Part shown: positions 62,009 to 64,000 of the stretch, piece by piece
Layout of the letters: each line of letters starts with the position of its first letter
Numbering within the stretch: position 1 is the stretch's first letter
Origin: Spirochaetota bacterium
GTDB taxonomy: Bacteria; Spirochaetota; Spirochaetia; Treponematales; UBA12059
Length of the DNA: 64,000 bases
NCBI GenBank assembly: GCA_026398615.1
Contig: JAPLSN010000021.1
Span: forward strand, 1 to 64,000
Direction of reading: 5' to 3'
Translations under genes and position numbers: made by a program
Notes under the pieces: generated by a model
Databases searched by the model: none
What the model was told of the DNA's origin: nothing
The model's input: only the letters and a program-made list of their open reading frames with translations

Positions 62009-62671
62009 TCAGAAATAGAACGACAGGATGAGGCCGAACGAACCGGTGGAGATGGTCGTCTCGACGGTGTCATCCGCCGGAGCCGCGTCGGGTTCCCAGT
62101 GGCCCGACATCCGGTTCCACCCGAGCCTGTATTCCGCCGATACGGAAAGTCCCTCTTTGAGGAAGCACTCCGCTCCCGCGAACGCCCTCGGGGCGAAAGT
62201 CATGCCGCTATAGTCACCGCCGGCGGCGATCTGCGAGAAGGTCATGCCGAAGCAGAGTTCGCCGCCCCAGTAGATGTCGACGGGGGCTCTCCGCGTCAGG
62301 TAGAACTGGAGCCCCGGGAGGATTCCGAAGCTCGTCGCCCCGCCGTTCTCCCAACCGAACATGCCGAGCGCCCTGATGAACATCGCGTCCGACAGGCCGT
62401 ACTTGCCGCCGATCCAAGCCCTGTCGTATGTCAGCGGATTGATCGTCCCGATGGCGCCGCTCGCCGGGATCGCGAAGCCGTCCAGGCCTCCGGCGTCGAA
62501 ATTACCCAGCGAGAATATCAAGGCCATCGATTTCTTGATGGTTTCCGCGGCCTGTACCGCCGGCTTTGGTTCGGTTTTCTTCACAGGTGGGGGCGCCGGT
62601 GCAGGTGTCGCCTGGGCGAACGCGGATGACGCGATGATGGCGGACGCGGCGAATGCCAGGATACCTCTCAT
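62009..62671 (-). CDS. Predicted outer-membrane beta-barrel protein (220 aa)
   Basis: Signal peptide (MRGILAFAASAIIASSAFA, cleavage before QA), a Pro/Lys linker, then alternating strands and turns (GGKYGLSDAMFIRALGMFGW, LPGLQFYLTRR, LSVSAEYRLGWNRM) ending in SFGLILSFYF, a terminal aromatic pattern of small outer-membrane barrels. No specific family recognised. GGAGG lies about 6 nt before the ATG. Confidence 0.75.
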   Translation of the reverse strand: MRGILAFAASAIIASSAFAQATPAPAPPPVKKTEPKPAVQAAETIKKSMALIFSLGNFDAGGLDGFAIPASGAIGTINPLTYDRAWIGGKYGLSDAMFIRALGMFGWENGGATSFGILPGLQFYLTRRAPVDIYWGGELCFGMTFSQIAAGGDYSGMTFAPRAFAGAECFLKEGLSVSAEYRLGWNRMSGHWEPDAAPADDTVETTISTGSFGLILSFYF

Positions 62672-62726
62672 TGTTTTCCTCCAGACCTGAATTGCCGTTG
62701 ATGGATTCGCTTGTATCTGTCCGTAA

Positions 62727-62755
62727 AGCATAGCACGGTCCCCGCTGTTTGGAAA
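62727..62755 (-). promoter_or_regulatory. Promoter of the small outer-membrane protein gene
   Basis: Minus strand: -35 TTTCCA, 17-nt spacer, -10 TATGCT; leader of about 50 nt with a ribosome-binding site. Confidence 0.35.
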
Positions 62756-62777
62756 ATCAGTCCGTTCGGCGATGCGC

Positions 62778-64000
62778 CTATCCCCGTTCGCCGAGCAGGG
62801 TTTTCAGTTCCGAGATATCCTTGACGAGTTTCGTGCGGTCGAGGTTCTGGAAGCGCTTGGGGACCATCTCCTTGGACGTGCATTCGAGCACGGCCACGAG
62901 GTTCTGGAGCTCGATCTCGTGCGGGTAGGCCGGCGGGATGAAATCCGAGAGGGTTTCCTCCAGGTCTTCCCCCGTGACGAAGGAGCGCCCATCCATGGCG
63001 GCGCGGAACTTGGCGCGGATGAGGGCGGATTCCAGGTCGGCCCCCGAGAATTCGTGCTTGAAGCGCCTGAGGAGTTCGGAGACCGGGAACTTCCGGATGG
63101 AGAGGTCGAGCTTTTTCACGAGGGTGTCGAAGAGCGCTTCCTTTTCGGCGTCCGATTCCGGGTAGAACAGCGCGAGGTGCTCCTCGGCGCGGCCCTGCCG
63201 TTTCAGGTCGATGGGGAGCAAATCCGGCCGGCAGGTGATGAGGAACCAGATGATCTTCCCGCGGTACTCGGTGTTCCCCATGAAGTTGGAGATCTGCGCG
63301 AAGATGCGGTTGGACGTGCCCGAGTCCCCGTCCTGGTTGCGGTCGCCGAGGAATGCGTCCGCTTCGTCGATCATCACCCCGACCGGGGACATGGCCTTGA
63401 GGATGTTGAGGATGCGCTCCAGGTTGGACTCGGTGACCCCCTGCCACTTGGACCTGAAGTTGCGGAACTTCACCATGGGGATGCCGATCTCGCCCGCGAA
63501 GGCGGTCACCATGAAGCTCTTGCCCGTGCCCACGGGGCCAGCGATGAGGTAGCCCATGGGAAGGACGTCGAGGCGGCCCTGCTTGAGCGCCCGCGCCGCG
63601 TGCTTGAAGCGCTTTTTCACGAAGTCGTGGCCTGACACGAAGGAAAGGTCGTGCTCGGTGTCCAGGAACTCGACGAGTCCCGAGGCCTCGCTCTCGATGA
63701 TCTCCCGTTTCCTTTCCTTGAGATAGTCCATCGAGATAGGACGGTCTTCCTGCCAGCTCTCGGCCGCGAGCCGGTTCAGGTTCGTCAGGTTGAGGCCGCT
63801 GGATACTGCGCCGAGCTCGTCGGGACCGAGTCCCCGTTCGAGGAGGAGGGTGCCCCGTTTTTCCAGGAAGCGGAGGAAGCTCGTGCGTATCGCCTCGTCG
63901 GGTATGGGGATTTCCACCTTCACGGTGCTCGGGCTCGCGATGATGCGCGGGTTGAGGTCGGACAGGTTCTCCGCGAGGAGGATGATCGAAACGTCGCCGC
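62778..64000 (-). CDS. AAA-family ATPase, 5' end beyond the window
   Basis: AAA+ ATPase; the frame stays open to the window edge and its upstream codons are conserved in style (SIILLAENLSDLNPRIIASP), so the gene is partial here. It has Walker A GPVGTGKSF, Walker B GVMIDEADAFLGDR, a sensor-1 like ITCRPDLLP and the C-terminal helical lid (EFSGADLESALIRAK). It resembles classical AAA ATPases of the FtsH/spastin shape but has no protease motif in view. The in-frame GTG at 63923 is not likely the real start. Role unknown. Confidence 0.82.
   Translation of the reverse strand, partial: GDVSIILLAENLSDLNPRIIASPSTVKVEIPIPDEAIRTSFLRFLEKRGTLLLERGLGPDELGAVSSGLNLTNLNRLAAESWQEDRPISMDYLKERKREIIESEASGLVEFLDTEHDLSFVSGHDFVKKRFKHAARALKQGRLDVLPMGYLIAGPVGTGKSFMVTAFAGEIGIPMVKFRNFRSKWQGVTESNLERILNILKAMSPVGVMIDEADAFLGDRNQDGDSGTSNRIFAQISNFMGNTEYRGKIIWFLITCRPDLLPIDLKRQGRAEEHLALFYPESDAEKEALFDTLVKKLDLSIRKFPVSELLRRFKHEFSGADLESALIRAKFRAAMDGRSFVTGEDLEETLSDFIPPAYPHEIELQNLVAVLECTSKEMVPKRFQNLDRTKLVKDISELKTLLGERG

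Noticed and set aside
1-64000. tRNA or rRNA genes, insertion sequences and replication origin
   Set aside because: I looked for tRNA-like cloverleafs ending in TTC-arm consensus, transposase motifs and DnaA-box clusters and saw none that I could support by eye.

Overview
The window reads as a piece of a high-GC spirochaete chromosome. The evidence is a pair of FlaA periplasmic-flagellum sheath proteins, two FlaB core flagellins beside FliD and FlaG, and several small proteins I recall only from Treponema-like genomes. The order of several blocks (HD-GYP, tsaB, tsaE, PilZ, fliD, flaG, flaB, flaB; flaA, flaA, lipoprotein, fba; and the TatT-TatP-fused DctQM TRAP cluster) resembles what I remember of Treponema. 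That is recollection, not a search. Clustered frameshifts and deletions between about 21.4 and 27.1 kb could be real gene decay or draft-assembly error.

Layout. 1-5.9 kb: a visibly AT-richer accessory island with a ResIII-type helicase/nuclease (cut by the window start), a D12-class adenine methylase, a HerA-type ATPase and a NurA-type nuclease in one tight operon; this looks like a composite phage-defence or restriction system. 5.9-16.3 kb: a frameshifted PfpI-like gene, then a minus-strand block with an HD-GYP phosphodiesterase, the t6A factors TsaB and TsaE, a PilZ protein, and flagellar filament genes. 16.8-31.6 kb: mostly plus-strand housekeeping genes (hydrolase, PcnB, DUF4912 plus GH57, PurA, GuaA, ArgR, ClpB, TatD), interrupted by a dihydrolipoamide dehydrogenase with an internal deletion, a wrecked adenylate-cyclase gene and a KamA remnant. 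31.8-38 kb: a cNMP-domain histidine kinase, flaA pair, lipoprotein, aldolase and an outer-membrane-like protein. 38.3-53 kb: a GHL10 lipoprotein, RNase H, a TRAP uptake system, a heterodimeric ABC exporter with a sigma-54-type regulator, and a potassium channel operon. 53-62 kb: DUF5312, PgeF, OmpA, then a four-gene operon built around a membrane protein ending in Ala-Cys-His-X repeats and a radical SAM/SPASM enzyme. 62-64 kb: a small outer-membrane protein and an AAA ATPase cut by the window end.

The two most interesting systems are the ACHX-repeat protein with its adjacent radical SAM enzyme (57.2-61.8 kb), a likely peptide-modification system whose substrate is the cytoplasmic tail of a membrane protein, and the Res/D12-methylase/HerA/NurA operon (1-5.9 kb). 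A third pattern cuts across the window: at least nine genes have a recognisable -35/-10 promoter ending only 6-7 nt before the start codon, and nearly all lack a Shine-Dalgarno sequence, which points to common leaderless transcripts in this organism.
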